64,000 nucleotides of DNA, from assembly GCA_040403535.1 (NCBI GenBank), contig JBBAKL010000012.1:1-64000 (forward strand), given 5' to 3'. Below the pieces are notes generated by a model, which worked only from the letters and a program-made list of their open reading frames with translations, was not told the origin of the DNA and made no database searches. Each line of letters opens with the position of its first letter. Within the stretch, counting starts at the first letter, position 1. A program made the position numbers and the translations under genes. Below, piece by piece: positions 1-6,680 of the stretch. Origin of the DNA: JAHEYG01 sp040403535 (GTDB lineage Bacteria; Bacteroidota; Bacteroidia; B-17B0; Aurantibacillaceae).

Positions 1-797
1 GTTATAAATTGGATAGGTAGATGTTTTGTGTAATTAATATGTGGATCAATAATTCTATCATCCTGCAACATTACCTTTACACCGGAACCATTGTATTTTC
101 TTCCTCCTGAATAAGAAGTAGAGATGGCATTACTGCGGTGAGATGTTCTACCAACGTTATTATCAGGTTGCGGAACATCATCGGCTAACTCGGCAGAACA
201 AACAAAAGGCAGATTCACAAAACTCATTATTTTGTTTTTGTTTACCCACACCACAAAACTGTTAGTTAAATTTTCTTCCGAAGAAATAGAATAACCATTG
301 TTCTCTAACCAGTTTTTAATGATTTCGTGCGGAATGTTTTGGTAAGCGGTGAAGCTGATGCCGATATTATTTCCCTTAACGGCGTAGCCTGGGAAGTTTT
401 TCTCGCTTATCGCCACCTGAAGTTCTTTCAATAATTTATATTCAGGTTTGATGTTATAAATAGCTCTTATCCCAAATGAATTTAAATCACCAAGATTGGT
501 ATTCGCCTTTATTGCCACCATATACGTGTTGGTAGGTAAATACAATAAAATGGTTATACCCTTATTGGCTAATTGCAACTTTTGCTCTTCGGTAGGTAAG
601 TTGTAAAATTGGATATAACGGTAATAGTTTCCGTTAAACAGTTCACCTGAACCAGGCTTTGCAGATTTAGCCTGTTCAAAATTGGCCTGAGGATTTACAA
701 CACCGCTCGATAGCAATAGTTGGTAGTTTCCGTCGTTTTGAGCAATGGCAAAGCCCTGCATCAAAAGAGTAGCCACAATAAGTGATAGTTTTCTCAT
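1..797 (-). CDS. Secreted S8 subtilisin-like serine peptidase, 5' part only
   Basis: The gene starts at the ATG at 797 and runs off the left edge, so only the first 265 residues are visible. Residues 1-20 form a signal peptide ending in AIAQ, consistent with export. About 210 residues follow that look like the N-terminal prodomain common in Bacteroidota secreted subtilases. Residues 237-247 read GSGVKVMLQDD, which fits the strand carrying the first catalytic Asp of family S8. The His and Ser motifs would lie outside the window. By analogy with relatives a T9SS sorting domain is expected at the missing C-terminus, but it cannot be checked here. The family call rests on the Asp motif and the layout. 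Confidence 0.7.
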   Translation of the reverse strand, partial: MRKLSLIVATLLMQGFAIAQNDGNYQLLLSSGVVNPQANFEQAKSAKPGSGELFNGNYYRYIQFYNLPTEEQKLQLANKGITILLYLPTNTYMVAIKANTNLGDLNSFGIRAIYNIKPEYKLLKELQVAISEKNFPGYAVKGNNIGISFTAYQNIPHEIIKNWLENNGYSISSEENLTNSFVVWVNKNKIMSFVNLPFVCSAELADDVPQPDNNVGRTSHRSNAISTSYSGGRKYNGSGVKVMLQDDRIIDPHINYTKHLPIQFI

Positions 798-897
798 GTA
801 TTTAGATTTTAAATATGTTACAAGTTAGATAAGAGGGATTTAAATTCCAAAATTTTAACTGAACATTTAATACAATTCACTCAGTCAACTAATACGA

Positions 898-2172
898 TTA
901 CTTGTAAATACTGCCTTTACCGCTGAAGAAATAAGCCATAAAGCAGGCGATGGAATAATAAACAACAAACTCCGGACCAAACAGTTCTATGCCCATAATT
1001 GTGCAGGCAAAAGGCGTTTTAGTGGCTCCTGCAAATACCGCAATAAAACCCAGGGCAGCCATAAAACCGACTGGAGCGTTTAGCAGGAGGGCAATGGTAT
1101 TTCCTAAAGTGGCACCAATAAAAAACAAGGGAGTCACTTCACCGCCTTTAAAGCCAAAACTCAGGGTAATTACGGTAAAAACAAGTTTCCACAACCAGCT
1201 CCAGTAAGTTGCTCCGCCTTCATGAAACGCGTTCACGATGGAAACACCATTGCCGGTTGTACTGTTAACACCCAGTCCCAGATAATCACGCGTGCCAAGA
1301 AAATTGGTAAGGGCAATAATGAGAAGTCCGCCTATTACCGGTAATAACCAATGGATGCGGATGTAGGTGTGAAGAGCTTTTTTTAGGTAATGCGAGGAGG
1401 TGATAAAAAGCCATGCTGCCAATCCGAATGCAATTCCGGCAACAATTATTTTCAGAAGTAGAAACACATCCGGTTGAAAGTACTTCTGCCAAGAATCAGC
1501 GGCGATTAGCGATTGAACCGCGTATTGGGTATGGGTAATGCCTGCGGATGTGCACACCAAATCGGATAAAAAAGAAGTGAGTAAGCAGGGCAGAATCGCC
1601 TTCAAATTTATTTTGCGGATAGTATTTATTTCGATGGCGAATATTAGACCCGTAAAGGGTGTACCAAACACAGCTCCAAAACCACCGGCCATACCGCCCA
1701 TTAACAGAAGTTTTAGTTCTTCGTTATTTAATTTAATATAACGGGTGATTAAATTAGATAAACTGCCTCCCATTTGTACAGCGGTTCCCTCTCTGCCGGC
1801 GGAGCCACCAAACAAGTGAGTGATAAGTGTGGTAATTAAAATGAGTGGGGCCATCCGTTTTGGAACACCGTTAGTGGGATGCTGAATTTCGCGCAAGATT
1901 AATTTGTTGCCTGATTCTGTGTCTTTACCCGAAAAGCGATACAAAAAATATATGAGTAGGCCTGCTGCAGGGATAAAATAGAGCAACCAAGGATTGTTTT
2001 GTTGAAGAAGAGTTGCTTGATCGAGCAGGAACAAGAATAAAGCGACAGCCAAACCGATAATTACAGAGATAATACCTGAAATGACCAGCCATTTGCTGAT
2101 GTATTGGAAATTGAAAAGTTCTTTTAACTGAATTTTTAATGTTTGCATACCTACAAATAATTTTTGTCTCAT
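898..2172 (-). CDS. CLC-type exchanger, probable fluoride/proton antiporter (CLC-F)
   Basis: This multi-spanning inner-membrane protein of the CLC family probably expels fluoride in exchange for protons. The GREGT motif carries the gating glutamate, and a second glutamate in IFAIE matches the proton-path glutamate. Two features suggest the fluoride clade: the chloride-selective GSGIP motif is missing, and GGEVTP supplies the Glu-x-Thr that I recall from characterised CLC-F proteins. A fluoride riboswitch directly upstream supports this strongly. An ATG at 2205 is in frame, but it and the codons after it lie inside the riboswitch. I therefore place the start at the ATG at 2172, which removes 11 residues. 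The protein is then about 424 residues, within the range for bacterial CLCs. Confidence 0.85.
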   Translation of the reverse strand: MRQKLFVGMQTLKIQLKELFNFQYISKWLVISGIISVIIGLAVALFLFLLDQATLLQQNNPWLLYFIPAAGLLIYFLYRFSGKDTESGNKLILREIQHPTNGVPKRMAPLILITTLITHLFGGSAGREGTAVQMGGSLSNLITRYIKLNNEELKLLLMGGMAGGFGAVFGTPFTGLIFAIEINTIRKINLKAILPCLLTSFLSDLVCTSAGITHTQYAVQSLIAADSWQKYFQPDVFLLLKIIVAGIAFGLAAWLFITSSHYLKKALHTYIRIHWLLPVIGGLLIIALTNFLGTRDYLGLGVNSTTGNGVSIVNAFHEGGATYWSWLWKLVFTVITLSFGFKGGEVTPLFFIGATLGNTIALLLNAPVGFMAALGFIAVFAGATKTPFACTIMGIELFGPEFVVYYSIACFMAYFFSGKGSIYK

Positions 2173-2194
2173 GTTTTGAGATGATGTTGTATTT

Positions 2195-2254
2195 GTAGGC
2201 GCCATTAGTTCCGAAAGTTTTCGGAGCGGTTGGGTCAGGAAGACACCATTTCCT
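2195..2254 (-). promoter_or_regulatory. Fluoride riboswitch (crcB motif)
   Basis: On the minus strand the segment begins AGGAAATGGTGTCTTCCT: a 5-bp stem (2250-2254 with 2237-2241) closing a loop with GGTGTC. The conserved AACCGCT follows at 2225-2231. A second hairpin has arms at 2219-2225 and 2210-2216. The segment ends in GGCGCCTAC. The loop GGTGTC can pair along its whole length, with two G-U pairs, to GGCGCC at 2198-2203, which is the pseudoknot expected of this motif. The order of elements matches the fluoride riboswitch family known upstream of crcB and CLC-F genes. It ends 22 nt before the proposed CLC start, so control could act on translation or early elongation. Confidence 0.88.
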
Positions 2255-2266
2255 GTTTTAATAAAT

Positions 2267-2274
2267 CAAATATA
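2267..2274 (-). promoter_or_regulatory. -7 promoter element for the riboswitch-CLC transcript
   Basis: TATATTTG on the minus strand matches the Bacteroidota -7 consensus TAnnTTTG. It would place the transcript start near 2260, just before the first riboswitch stem. No good -33 TTTG is seen 19-21 nt further upstream, so the promoter is only half supported. Confidence 0.5.
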
Positions 2275-2324
2275 TTGAAAATTCAGAATAGCTGAATTTT
2301 TAAAAGGAATCCGATTTAATATAA

Positions 2325-2357
2325 AACAAAAAAGCCTCAGAAAATCTGAGGCTTTTT
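2325..2357 (-). terminator. Terminator after the decayed tRNA-Asp 3' copy
   Basis: A 7-bp perfect stem (2334-2340 with 2346-2352, GCCTCAG/CTGAGGC) is followed on the minus strand by a T-rich tract. It sits just after the tRNA-Asp 3' remnant and resembles the terminator behind the intact tRNA, as expected if the tRNA-terminator unit was duplicated. Confidence 0.75.
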
Positions 2358-2380
2358 GCGGACCGGACGGGATTATCTCG
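2358..2380 (-). pseudogene. tRNA-Asp 3' remnant
   Basis: The last 15 bases of the intact tRNA-Asp plus its flanking base (TCCCGTCCGGTCCGC on the minus strand) recur here. They are preceded by CGAG and a short unrelated insert in place of the normal T arm. Beyond that the similarity to a tRNA is lost, with no anticodon arm, so this is a decayed copy. With the intact gene and the 5' remnant at 2638-2709 it suggests a former tandem tRNA-Asp array. Confidence 0.65.
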
Positions 2381-2445
2381 TTTGGCTCGATGGGCCCTTA
2401 TATCCGAAAGTCAAAATGCAAAACAAATTCGCTGCTGCGAATGAT

Positions 2446-2503
2446 TTTTATTTTCCGGTTGCGCCTCTCAAAGCAAGCTTTGCGAGCTTACCGTAAAATA
2501 AAA
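2446..2503. repeat. Long imperfect palindrome between tRNA-Asp copies
   Basis: Fourteen-base arms at 2446-2459 and 2490-2503 pair with one mismatch around a 30-nt centre. The centre has its own small hairpin built on AAAGC/GCTTT. A separate short hairpin (ATTCGC/GCGAAT) lies at 2427-2442. The right arm overlaps the T-tract of the tRNA-Asp terminator. Function unknown; it looks like a small palindromic element. Confidence 0.6.
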
Positions 2504-2527
2504 AAGCCTCACTGAGGTGAGGCTTTT
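2495..2527 (-). terminator. Intrinsic terminator of tRNA-Asp
   Basis: A 7-bp perfect stem (2506-2512 with 2517-2523, GCCTCAC/GTGAGGC, 4-nt loop) is followed on the minus strand by TTTTT. It lies about 15 nt after the tRNA 3' end and is a standard intrinsic terminator. Confidence 0.85.
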
Positions 2528-2538
2528 GCATTTATTTG

Positions 2539-2612
2539 CGGACCGGACGGGACTCGAACCCGCGACCTCCGCCGTGACAGGGCGGCATTCTAACCAGCTG
2601 AACTACCGGTCC
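2539..2612 (-). tRNA. tRNA-Asp (anticodon GTC)
   Basis: The minus strand folds as a complete cloverleaf. The acceptor stem GGACCGG pairs with CCGGTCC, with a G discriminator. The D arm contains AGTTCAGCTGGTTAGAAT, the anticodon loop is CTGTCAC with GTC, and the T loop contains GTTCGAGTC. The 74-nt gene has no encoded CCA, so CCA would be added after transcription. It is followed by its own terminator and flanked on both sides by decayed copies of itself. Confidence 0.97.
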
Positions 2613-2637
2613 TAGAATCTTTTATTTCGATACCGAT

Positions 2638-2709
2638 CATTCTAACTTTTTGAGCTGAATGGCGAGGCTTTGCTCGCCATCGTGAGTTTTACCTCGCGAC
2701 TACCGGTCC
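2638..2709 (-). pseudogene. tRNA-Asp 5' remnant with a 40-nt insertion
   Basis: On the minus strand the first 11 bases of tRNA-Asp (GGACCGGTAGT) are followed by a 40-nt insert at 2659-2698. The tRNA sequence then resumes with TCAGCT, six unrelated bases, and GTTAGAATG, after which it is lost. Twenty-six tRNA-matching bases in the right order rule out chance. The rest of the tRNA is missing, so this copy cannot fold. The insert contains a perfect 8-bp hairpin. Confidence 0.7.
2659..2680. repeat. Palindrome inserted in the decayed tRNA-Asp copy
   Basis: ATGGCGAG at 2659-2666 pairs perfectly with CTCGCCAT at 2673-2680 around a 6-nt loop. It shares the core GCTTTGC with the centre of the palindrome at 2446-2503, hinting that both belong to one family of small palindromic elements. 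Confidence 0.55.
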
Positions 2710-2738
2710 GAAACCCAAAAGGGTTACTTTTGGGATTG

Positions 2739-2768
2739 CAAATTTAGTAATAAATTGAATTCTGCAAA
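2739..2768 (-). promoter_or_regulatory. Promoter of the tRNA-Asp region
   Basis: TAAATTTG (2739-2746, minus) matches the -7 consensus TAnnTTTG, and TTTG (2765-2768) lies 18 nt upstream as a -33 box, one base short of the usual spacing. Transcription would enter the 5' remnant and then the intact tRNA. An 8-bp hairpin (2714-2721 with 2727-2734) lies between promoter and remnant. Confidence 0.55.
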
Positions 2769-2781
2769 AATATTTTTCAAT

Positions 2782-3600
2782 TTATTGTCCTAAAATTTGT
2801 TTGGCGTGGTTTGCAGTATCCACTTTTGTGATTACATTTTTTATAATTCCATCATTGTCAATAACAAAGGTAGTTCTGATAATGCCATCGTAAATTTTTC
2901 CCATAAATTGTTTTGCACCCCAAACATCATACGCTTTAATGATATTATGGCTGGTATCTGCTAAAAGTGAGAATGGTAAATTGAATTTATCGGCAAATTT
3001 CAAATGCGATGCTTCATCATCGGCGCTTACTCCTAATACCACGTAATTATTATTGCTTAAGTATTGGTATTCGTCACGTAAACTGCAAGCTTCTGCCGTA
3101 CATCCCGGAGTATCGTCTTTTGGGTAGAAATATAGAATAACGGTTTTACCAATTAAATCGGAACTTTTTATGGTGTTACCGTGTTGGTCTTTTCCTTCAA
3201 AATAAGGAGCCATCATGCCTGTCTTTAAAGAAGTAGTATGCGCAACAAATGGTGCTTTTTCAGCTTTAGGAGCTGTAACTTTTGCTACAGGTTTCACTGC
3301 TTTTGGTGCAGCCGTTTTTTTAACGCTTACCTTCTTTTTTGGAGCCGATTTTGCTTTAGAGGTTGTCTTTTTTACAACCTTTTTCACAGCCTTTTTAACT
3401 GCTTTTTTTGCCACCTTTTTTACTGTTTTTTTTACGGTTTTTTTAGCCGCTTTTTTCACAGTCTTTTTGGCTTTCGCTTTGCTTTTGTTTGCTTTTTTAG
3501 CCGGTTTCGCTTTACCGCTTTTTTTAACGGCTTTTTTTACCGCTTTCTTTGCTTTCGTTTTCTTAGCGGGTTTACTTTTTGCTTTTGTTTTCTTTGCCAT
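2782..3600 (-). CDS. bcp: Peroxiredoxin (BCP/PrxQ type) with a histone H1-like lysine-rich N-terminal tail
   Basis: Residues about 122-272 form a complete BCP/PrxQ thiol peroxidase, which reduces hydroperoxides using thioredoxin. The motif DDTPGCTAEAC holds the peroxidatic Cys167 and a resolving Cys172 five residues on, as in E. coli Bcp. Residues 1-115 are unusual: almost only Lys, Ala, Val, Thr, Pro and Ser, with repeated AVKK/TVKK/AAKK units like histone H1 C-terminal tails. Normal BCPs begin near residue 125. The tail has no stop over about 360 bases and shows the K/A pattern only in this frame, so I accept the ATG at 3600. Its first 29 bases overlap the end of nth. An internal start at Met129/130 could also give a tail-less enzyme. 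Confidence 0.88.
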   Translation of the reverse strand: MAKKTKAKSKPAKKTKAKKAVKKAVKKSGKAKPAKKANKSKAKAKKTVKKAAKKTVKKTVKKVAKKAVKKAVKKVVKKTTSKAKSAPKKKVSVKKTAAPKAVKPVAKVTAPKAEKAPFVAHTTSLKTGMMAPYFEGKDQHGNTIKSSDLIGKTVILYFYPKDDTPGCTAEACSLRDEYQYLSNNNYVVLGVSADDEASHLKFADKFNLPFSLLADTSHNIIKAYDVWGAKQFMGKIYDGIIRTTFVIDNDGIIKNVITKVDTANHAKQILGQ

Positions 3601-4255
3601 AACTTTTTGTTTTAGTTTTTAATTTACTCGTGTAATATTTACACCATTCTTTTAAGTTGCAATCGGAACATTTGGGCGACCTTGCCAAACAGGTATAACG
3701 CCCGTGTAATATTAGCCAATGATGTGCTTTTGGAACTAATTCTTCTGGTATAAATTTAATAAGTTGTTTCTCACTTTGCAAAGGATTTTTAGCATTTGTA
3801 GTTAATCCTAATCTGTTGGACACTCTAAATACGTGCGTATCTACGGCCATGGTAGGTTTATTATAAATAACCGATGCAATTACGTTGGCTGTTTTTCTTC
3901 CAACCCCGGGTAATTTTACCAATTGCTCCACTTCCGAAGGTATGATGCTGTCAAATTCCTGAAGCAGCATTTTAGCCATGTTCACCAGATGTTTGGCTTT
4001 GTTATTGGGATATGAAATACTTCTTATATATCTGAAAATAGTATCCGAATTAGATGCAGCCAACACTTCAACATTAGGGAAGTCTTTAAAAAGTGCAGGG
4101 GTAACCATGTTAACCCGCTTATCGGTGCATTGAGCCGATAAAATTACCGCAACCAATAATTCAAACGGATTGGTATAATGTAATTCAGTTTCCGCAACCG
4201 GTACATTGGTTTTAAAGTAATTTAAGATTTTATCGAATCGTTCTTGTTTTGTCAT
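3572..4255 (-). CDS. nth: Endonuclease III (DNA glycosylase / AP lyase)
   Basis: Base-excision repair enzyme that removes oxidised pyrimidines and nicks abasic sites. The helix-hairpin-helix LPGVGRKTAN carries the catalytic Lys121, and AVDTHV gives Asp139, matching Lys120 and Asp138 of the E. coli enzyme. The iron-sulphur cluster cysteines are 189, 196, 199 and 205 (C-x6-C-x2-C-x5-C). The 227-residue length is slightly above the E. coli enzyme because of a basic tail of about 20 residues after the cluster. The DNA for that tail overlaps the start of the lysine-rich peroxiredoxin by 29 bases, so the two genes are probably cotranscribed and translationally linked. It pairs DNA repair with peroxide removal. 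Confidence 0.96.
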   Translation of the reverse strand: MTKQERFDKILNYFKTNVPVAETELHYTNPFELLVAVILSAQCTDKRVNMVTPALFKDFPNVEVLAASNSDTIFRYIRSISYPNNKAKHLVNMAKMLLQEFDSIIPSEVEQLVKLPGVGRKTANVIASVIYNKPTMAVDTHVFRVSNRLGLTTNAKNPLQSEKQLIKFIPEELVPKAHHWLILHGRYTCLARSPKCSDCNLKEWCKYYTSKLKTKTKSYGKENKSKK

Positions 4256-4312
4256 TGCAAAAAATACTTAATTTAAGGCTCTGTAAGCAATTGTTAGCTA
4301 ATTTAAGCAAGT

Positions 4313-4843
4313 ATGATGAGATTGTTCTATATAATGTGTGTTTTTTCATTTGGAACGGCATTTCTTTCATGTAAGAGTGAACCCGAAGATAAACCGGTTT
4401 ACAAAATTAAAAAACAGGCTATAAAAGACCAATTCGTGAAAGCCAACCAGCAGGTGGTTCAAAAAGAAAATGATGAAATGGATTACTATGCCAAATCGCA
4501 TCAGATGAATTTTGTAAATACCCCCTCCGGTATCCGTTATTATGTGTATCAGCCCTCAGCAAAAGGCGATAGTATAAAAGACGGCGATCAGATTACCATT
4601 CGATACACCGTTTCTTTGCTGGATGGTACCGAGTGTTACTCATCACAAAACGATGGTCCAAAAACCTTTATTGTTGGACACGAGGATCTCGAAAGCGGAA
4701 TTCATAAAGGTGTACAATTACTAAAAAAAGGCGATAAGGCTTTGTTGATGATTCCCTCTCATCTGGCTCATGGTTTACTGGGTGATATGAATAAAATTCC
4801 GCCTCAGCGCGCCATTATTTACGATATACAAATTCAGAATTAG
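4313..4843 (+). CDS. FKBP-type peptidyl-prolyl isomerase lipoprotein, GldI-like
   Basis: A lipoprotein signal (lipobox AFLSC, Cys20) is followed by a helical linker and one FKBP domain (about residues 85-176) with GDQITIRYTVSLLDGT and LLMIPSHLAHG. FKBP domains catalyse proline cis-trans isomerisation or act as chaperones; this one would work in the periplasm, anchored to a membrane. The compact plan of lipobox, charged helix and single C-terminal FKBP resembles GldI of gliding Flavobacteria, but no other gliding genes are nearby, so the name is not assigned. It opens a run of four isomerase genes and is divergent from nth, with the promoters inside a 57-bp gap. Confidence 0.8.
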   Translation: MMRLFYIMCVFSFGTAFLSCKSEPEDKPVYKIKKQAIKDQFVKANQQVVQKENDEMDYYAKSHQMNFVNTPSGIRYYVYQPSAKGDSIKDGDQITIRYTVSLLDGTECYSSQNDGPKTFIVGHEDLESGIHKGVQLLKKGDKALLMIPSHLAHGLLGDMNKIPPQRAIIYDIQIQN

Positions 4844-4851
4844 TATTGAAA

Positions 4852-5685
4852 ATGGCAGTTAAAATATCAGGATTAATTTTGATGCTGATGGGGTTTTGGT
4901 TTTGCATGCAAAAGCCCGCTATGTATTTCGATAATTATTCACGCAACGGTGCCGGTTTATATTATAAAATGCTTAAAATCGGTGACGGAGATTACAAAAT
5001 AAATGCCTGGGATGATATTACGTTTTCCTGTTGTTTCCGTAAGGCCAACGATTCTGTTTTCTTTTCATCAACACGCGAGAAGGTTTATTTTAATCCGGAA
5101 GATTCGCTGAATAAATCCATGTTCTTTTCGCATTTTATAGGTTTGGTAGAGGGCGACAGCATATCCTATTACGTAAAAACAAAAGAGCTTTTTGAACATT
5201 ACTTTCAAACTCCCGTGCCTTCATATTGCGCCTCCGATTCGCTAGTAAAAGTTGATGTGTTGATTAAACATCTGGAAAAAGAAATCAAAATAAGCGAAAC
5301 AGAATTAAAGCAAATCAAAACCTATATTTCCGATAAAGGTTACGACGCAACGGAACTGCCAAATAAGATTTTTATTCTCGAAAAAAAGGAGGGTGAAACC
5401 AATGATATGGTAACGAAAGGCCGCACGGTTGTGTTGAGTTATAAAGGCCGTTTCTTAAACGATAGTTTGTTTGATCAACCATTTTATCCCTTGCAGTTTG
5501 TATACGGTACGCCCGATCAGATTTTAAAAGGCTTAAATTTTGTTATAAAGGGCATGAAGAAGGGCGAATATGCTAAAATAATCTTACCTTCGTACCTTGC
5601 ATATGGCGAAACAGGTAATACAAACGCAACCGTACCACCTTTTACGCCTTTGCTTTACGAAATAACAATAACAGATATAAAATAA
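4852..5685 (+). CDS. Membrane-anchored protein with a C-terminal FKBP domain
   Basis: An N-terminal hydrophobic segment (residues about 4-19) anchors or exports the protein. Residues about 25-115 look like a diverged FKBP-like fold. Residues about 185-277 are a second FKBP domain with GRTVVLSYKGRFLNDSLF, KGMKKGEYAKIILPS and YGETG. Several active-site aromatics are altered, so catalysis is uncertain and a chaperone role is possible. A TTG at 4846 is in frame, but the ATG at 4852 is preferred because the signal segment follows it directly. The gene begins 8 nt after the previous stop and ends 8 nt before the next start, so all four isomerase genes look like one operon. Confidence 0.78.
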   Translation: MAVKISGLILMLMGFWFCMQKPAMYFDNYSRNGAGLYYKMLKIGDGDYKINAWDDITFSCCFRKANDSVFFSSTREKVYFNPEDSLNKSMFFSHFIGLVEGDSISYYVKTKELFEHYFQTPVPSYCASDSLVKVDVLIKHLEKEIKISETELKQIKTYISDKGYDATELPNKIFILEKKEGETNDMVTKGRTVVLSYKGRFLNDSLFDQPFYPLQFVYGTPDQILKGLNFVIKGMKKGEYAKIILPSYLAYGETGNTNATVPPFTPLLYEITITDIK

Positions 5686-5693
5686 CAATAAAC

Positions 5694-6641
5694 ATGAACA
5701 AACTTCCCTTACTTACAGCTTCTATTGCCTTATTAGCTTTTGCAGCGTGTAAAAATTCAGAATTTGAAGGATATGAAAAAGCCGACAACGGTATGCATTA
5801 CAAGTTCTACAACAAAGTAGAAGGTGCTAAATCGCCAATGGAAGGTGATGGTGTTGGTTTTTCTTTTACAATTAAAAAACATTCTAACGACTCAATTTTA
5901 GTAGATTCTAAGAGTGTAAGTCGCGACGGTAGCGGCGTATTTCGTTATATATTACCAAAGTCATCTTTTGCTGGAAGTATAGAAGACGGATTAGCAATGA
6001 TGGGGCAGGGCGATAGCGCTTCGTTTATCATTAAAGCCGATTCATTTTATTTAAAAACTCAACGTTTTAATGAATTACCTCCATACATTAAGCCCGGAGA
6101 TAATTTAGTTGTTACAATCAAAATCCATGAGGTTAAATCAAAAAAGGAAATTGAAGAAAATCAAAAACAGCAACAAGCTGAAATGGAAAAAATGATGGCG
6201 GAACGTCAGGCACAGGAACAACCGGCACTTGACAAATACTTAGCTGATAATAAAATTACCACTAAGCCAACTGCTTCAGGTTTATTCTTCATCGATGTTA
6301 AAAAAGGTACAGGTCCAAAACCTAAAGCCACCGATAACGTGGTAGTACATTACACTGGAACATTATTGGATGGCACAAAGTTTGATAGTTCACTTGACAG
6401 AGGAGAGCCGGCTACATTTCCGTTAAATCAGGTAATTCCGGGGTGGACAGAAGGTATTCAGTTAATGAGTAAAGGCGGTAAAGCTAAATTAATAATACCA
6501 AGCGGATTAGGTTACGGACCTCAAGGTAGTGGACCAATTCCTCCTTACTCAACTTTAGTATTTGAGGTGGAATTATTGGACATCATTGATGCGAAAGATG
6601 TTCCAACCGCTCCGGTACAGGAAATTAATGCAGGACAGTAA
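5694..6641 (+). CDS. Lipoprotein with two FKBP domains
   Basis: The lipobox FAAC puts the lipidated cysteine at residue 19. Residues about 25-150 form a diverged FKBP-like domain. A Gln/Glu/Met-rich helix (about 150-185) then leads to a canonical FKBP domain (about 200-300) with VVVHYTGTLLDGTKFDSS, VIPGWTEGIQLM and LIIPSGLGYG, which keeps the residues expected of an active isomerase. The plan recalls FkpA/Mip-type chaperones, where a helical arm and an isomerase domain cooperate in folding exported proteins. It is the third gene of the isomerase run and probably acts at the membrane on secreted or outer-membrane clients. Confidence 0.88.
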   Translation: MNKLPLLTASIALLAFAACKNSEFEGYEKADNGMHYKFYNKVEGAKSPMEGDGVGFSFTIKKHSNDSILVDSKSVSRDGSGVFRYILPKSSFAGSIEDGLAMMGQGDSASFIIKADSFYLKTQRFNELPPYIKPGDNLVVTIKIHEVKSKKEIEENQKQQQAEMEKMMAERQAQEQPALDKYLADNKITTKPTASGLFFIDVKKGTGPKPKATDNVVVHYTGTLLDGTKFDSSLDRGEPATFPLNQVIPGWTEGIQLMSKGGKAKLIIPSGLGYGPQGSGPIPPYSTLVFEVELLDIIDAKDVPTAPVQEINAGQ

Positions 6642-6680
6642 ACATCATAAGTGAGATTTAAATTCATAAAAAAGATAACT

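Noticed and set aside
2206..2220. CLC gene start at the ATG at 2205
   Set aside because: That ATG lies in the 3' part of the fluoride riboswitch, including one strand of the pseudoknot, so the ATG at 2172 is the more likely start.
3215..3622. Phe-rich open frames on the plus strand (two of them, up to 135 residues)
   Set aside because: They are the antisense reading of the Lys/Ala repeat tail of the peroxiredoxin; AAR codons read as TTY on the other strand, giving long Phe runs with no other protein-like features.
4313..4843. Assigning the symbol gldI
   Set aside because: The architecture resembles GldI, but no other gliding gene is near and FKBP lipoproteins are common, so the symbol is withheld.
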